A stretch of 53,790 nucleotides of DNA from Bacteroidaceae bacterium. Lineage in GTDB: Bacteria > Bacteroidota > Bacteroidia > Bacteroidales > Bacteroidaceae. How positions within the stretch are numbered: the first letter of the stretch is position 1; the number at the start of each line of letters is the position of its first letter. The stretch is from positions 1 to 53,790 of the forward strand of contig JAFZVN010000090.1 in the NCBI GenBank assembly GCA_017617805.1. Direction: 5' to 3'. Below the pieces are notes generated by a model. The model was not told the DNA's origin. It saw nothing but the letters and a program-made list of their open reading frames with translations, and did not search any database. Position numbers and translations under genes: made by a program. This document shows positions 51,578 to 53,790 of the stretch, in pieces.

Positions 51578-52470
51578 TCGTTCAAAAGTTTATTCTTTAG
51601 ATAAGCACGTAACTGTAGTAACATCTCAAGCCTTTCATCACATTGTCTTCCCAACAATTTCCATACTCTTACCCGAAAAATCAGTACATTGGTTCCACGC
51701 AAAAAGTTCTGCCATGTAACTCGTGGAGAACGTCCTTTTTTCGTATGAAGAAACACGGTCATATCGGCTATCTTCTTCTCATATTCAAGGTTGGGCTTCC
51801 GTTCTGAAACCAAATGCACATATTTCAACCTTCGATTGTACACAAATCTTCTCCCGAACCGATTTTGCAATCGCCATCGGATGTCATCTTCCTCTCCATA
51901 CATAAAAACACTCTCATCAAACAATCCAACTGCTTCGAACATCGATTTTCGTACATAGAAACAGGAACCAGAAAAATACATAAGACGAGGGGCATACCAT
52001 TCTAGACGAGTTGCAATTGCACCAAGAATGCTACGGAAATACCCATTCATCATATAGGTGGGCGCAAAAGAATTTGTACTTGCCACCGTAGCAGAAAGCA
52101 TCTGTTTAGCACCTAACATAACAAGTTTCCTATCTTGTTCAAAAGCATTCACCGCTTCATGAAAGAAAGGAGAAATCAGACGTACATCAGGATTCATAAT
52201 CAACAACAAAGGTGCCGAACTGGCACGAATGCCCAGATTATTACCTTGTCCATATCCACCATTTTCTGTGTTCTCTATCAACACGACATCTTCACCCCAC
52301 AATTCCTTAAGCCGCAGGAACATTGGTTCAGGGTTACGGCTTTTGTTGTCCACCACCACAAGTTCAATTTCCGATTGTGGGATATCGGCAGAGCGAATGA
52401 TGCTATCTACACAATCGTAGATATCATCTTCCGAATTGTAAGTTACTATAATGATTGATACTCTCTTCAT
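51574..52470 (-). CDS. Family 2 glycosyltransferase (rhamnosyltransferase-like)
   Basis: 298 residues. MKRVSIIIVTYNSEDDIYDC starts the GT-A fold; VVVDNKSRNPEP follows, then GGYGQGNNLGIRASSAPLLLIMNPDVRL (NPDV, the divalent metal motif) and FYVRKSMFEAVGLFDESVFMYGEEDDI with the catalytic EED. This pattern is that of the WbbL-type rhamnosyltransferase group. Starts overlap with both neighbours (4 bp each), so one operon. Confidence 0.92.
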   Translation of the reverse strand: MKRVSIIIVTYNSEDDIYDCVDSIIRSADIPQSEIELVVVDNKSRNPEPMFLRLKELWGEDVVLIENTENGGYGQGNNLGIRASSAPLLLIMNPDVRLISPFFHEAVNAFEQDRKLVMLGAKQMLSATVASTNSFAPTYMMNGYFRSILGAIATRLEWYAPRLMYFSGSCFYVRKSMFEAVGLFDESVFMYGEEDDIRWRLQNRFGRRFVYNRRLKYVHLVSERKPNLEYEKKIADMTVFLHTKKGRSPRVTWQNFLRGTNVLIFRVRVWKLLGRQCDERLEMLLQLRAYLKNKLLNE

Positions 52471-53666
52471 TTCTTTTTCCTTAAAGTTAAATCGTCGTTA
52501 GGAAAATGCAGTATTTGTTGATAAAATTCATATACATTCTCCACATAGCTTTCTGTCGTGTAGAAATGGTTAACGGTCAGAAAAGCTCTTCTTAAATAAG
52601 GCATATAGTATTCTGCAGGATGTTTGCTTACTTCCAGCAAAAGCTCTGTCAATTGAGCATCATCATCATAATGCAAACCGATCTCCTCACCAGTAAATAT
52701 TCGTCCATTTTCCAACTGTTCCCAAGTGCCTCCTGTATGGTGTCCTATCGCCAAACAACCACAAAACATTGCTTCGGGCATACAACGGCCAAAACCCTCG
52801 AAAGGTGAGGGTATGATAATGGCCAATGCTCTTCGCATATAATCTTGGATATCGCCCCGCTGTCCCAAGAATGTGACATCTCCTTCCAAATGATTTTTCT
52901 GGATATAATCCAAAAGGTTATTGTAATAAGCTGCATGGGGGTGTTCCCCTACAATATACAAAGGGATAGCATGCTCTGCACGGCTTTTATACTCTTTGTA
53001 TGCTGCAACCATTTCCGCAATCCCTTTGATTGCCACCACACGACCTGCATAAAGAAAAAAGTTTTCTTTGGGGGTAAGAGGCATTTGATCCACAGCATGT
53101 TGTATTCCATTATAAATGACCCGTGATGAACTTTTCCCCGTTTGTAAGAAATGCTTTTGAATATCTCTTGTAATACAAATATTATATGAATTAGGAGCAT
53201 TCAGTTGACGGATAAAACTGTTTCGAGTAGGAAAGAAATACATTCCATGATCTTTATCCGCATATTCACGAATGTGATAAATATGAGGAACACCTAATTT
53301 GCGAGACACCAGGAAACCGATGTTGCACACACCCACATTCGTATGTACCAATTGTATCGGGGTTCCACTCACTTCTCGCACAATTTTTCTGACCGCCCGT
53401 TTGATCATCAATCTACGCATCATGAGACGAGGGAGGAAAAGCAAGGCATCCTTAGCAGAATGAACCCACGGATATGTATTATTCCTATATGGAACAACAA
53501 TCGTAGGGATATTATTCCTTACAATCTCAACATAAATTCCTTGCTTATCAGGGAGCACAACGATAGGATGAATACCCTTCTCTATCAATCCTTGCAACAT
53601 GTTTAGGAATGATTTTGCGCTACCTGCCATCAGCAAGGTCTGGTGTATGATATATAGTACTGTCAT
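52467..53666 (-). CDS. Family 4 glycosyltransferase
   Basis: 399 residues. N-terminal lobe: MTVLYIIHQTLLMAGSAKSF, LVHTNVGVCNIGFL, PHIYHIREY. C-terminal lobe: RVIYNGIQHAVDQ, FFLYAGRVVAIKGIAEMVAA, and PSPFEGFGRCMPEAMFCGC, the retaining GT4 E-X7-E motif. The first complete gene of the minus-strand polysaccharide operon in this window. It starts 18 bp after a partial frame that runs off the edge. Confidence 0.93.
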   Translation of the reverse strand: MTVLYIIHQTLLMAGSAKSFLNMLQGLIEKGIHPIVVLPDKQGIYVEIVRNNIPTIVVPYRNNTYPWVHSAKDALLFLPRLMMRRLMIKRAVRKIVREVSGTPIQLVHTNVGVCNIGFLVSRKLGVPHIYHIREYADKDHGMYFFPTRNSFIRQLNAPNSYNICITRDIQKHFLQTGKSSSRVIYNGIQHAVDQMPLTPKENFFLYAGRVVAIKGIAEMVAAYKEYKSRAEHAIPLYIVGEHPHAAYYNNLLDYIQKNHLEGDVTFLGQRGDIQDYMRRALAIIIPSPFEGFGRCMPEAMFCGCLAIGHHTGGTWEQLENGRIFTGEEIGLHYDDDAQLTELLLEVSKHPAEYYMPYLRRAFLTVNHFYTTESYVENVYEFYQQILHFPNDDLTLRKKK

Positions 53667-53684
53667 CTATAGGAGATTTATACA

Positions 53685-53790
53685 TTATCTAAGCCAGCAC
53701 GCACCTTTTTGTTTTGCCATTTTACGAGAGTTAGCAATCCTTCCGAAATAAGGTAGCAACTTGATGCATTCAATCAGAAATCTCATGGGT
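53685..53790 (-). CDS. Possible C-terminal end of another polysaccharide gene (partial)
   Basis: A frame enters from the edge and ends at TAA (53685-53687): its visible end reads RFLIECIKLLPYFGRIANSR followed by KMAKQKGACWLR. The 18-bp spacing to the next gene and the same strand suggest an operon member, but 34 codons are too few to name the product. Confidence 0.4.
   Translation of the reverse strand, partial: PMRFLIECIKLLPYFGRIANSRKMAKQKGACWLR

Overview
The window comes from a member of the Bacteroidetes, most likely a Prevotella-like Bacteroidales (inference from gene content and signals, not from a database match). The evidence is repeated copies of the Bacteroidetes promoter -7 box TAnnTTTG, often in front of genes that lack Shine-Dalgarno sequences; Bacteroidetes-typical proteins (PorQ of type IX secretion, DUF1573, DUF5683, OstA-like, paired SurA-type isomerases, Wzi); and the parA-parB-DUF5683-mltD-rel and surA-ostA-mutL gene orders. 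Most of the window is core chromosome, with one repeat-rich accessory stretch (about 33.7-35.6 kb) and a surface polysaccharide region (about 40.9-53.8 kb).

Layout. 1-4.6 kb, minus: branched-chain amino acid operon ilvD-ilvB-ilvN-ilvC (ilvC cut by the window edge), with a possible attenuator in the leader and a Cys-rich extension on IlvN. 4.7-6.0 kb, minus: an SGNH hydrolase and riboflavin synthase. 6.1-10.1 kb, plus: a lipoprotein, a GH51 arabinofuranosidase and a CE2-type esterase, which look like a hemicellulose side-chain removal operon. 10.2-18.4 kb, plus: DUF1573 protein, meaB, porQ, cmk, ispH, a three-gene amino-sugar cassette (cupin ketoisomerase, FemAB/GNAT-like acyltransferase, DegT aminotransferase) with overlapping starts, then pfkA. 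18.5-24.7 kb, minus: rel, mltD, DUF5683, parB, parA. 24.9-25.1 kb, minus: tRNA-Val and tRNA-Pro. 25.3-33.6 kb, minus: an OmpA-family porin, then the run PPIase-surA-ostA-small membrane protein-mutL.

33.7-35.6 kb holds no intact protein gene that I can support. It contains a decayed HU-like DNA-binding protein gene with an intact promoter, a dispersed GC-rich palindrome, two arrays of 21-bp repeats, an inverted repeat, a short promoter-terminator unit and, at about 35.40-35.58 kb, a roughly 180-nt structured RNA. That RNA has the long-hairpin-with-bubble architecture of 6S RNA, and its apical stem carries a copy of the Bacteroidetes -7 element (TATATTTG) right next to the bubble.

35.6-40.8 kb: a conserved hypothetical gene, an AT-rich acyltransferase, recF and a DUF721 gene, a CNNM/CorC-like membrane protein and upp. 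40.9-53.8 kb: polysaccharide genes (initiating sugar-phosphate transferases, Wzi, glycosyltransferases, an alginate-lyase-like protein) interleaved with zapA, a ZapB-like coiled-coil gene and rny. A convergent junction near 50.45 kb appears to truncate the lyase gene.

A recurrent feature is that several short gaps inside operons are built of 7- or 8-bp tandem repeats, for example (A/G)GTTTAG units. In one case such an array forms the 5' end of a lipoprotein gene. All functional calls rest on reading the sequence; no database search was possible.
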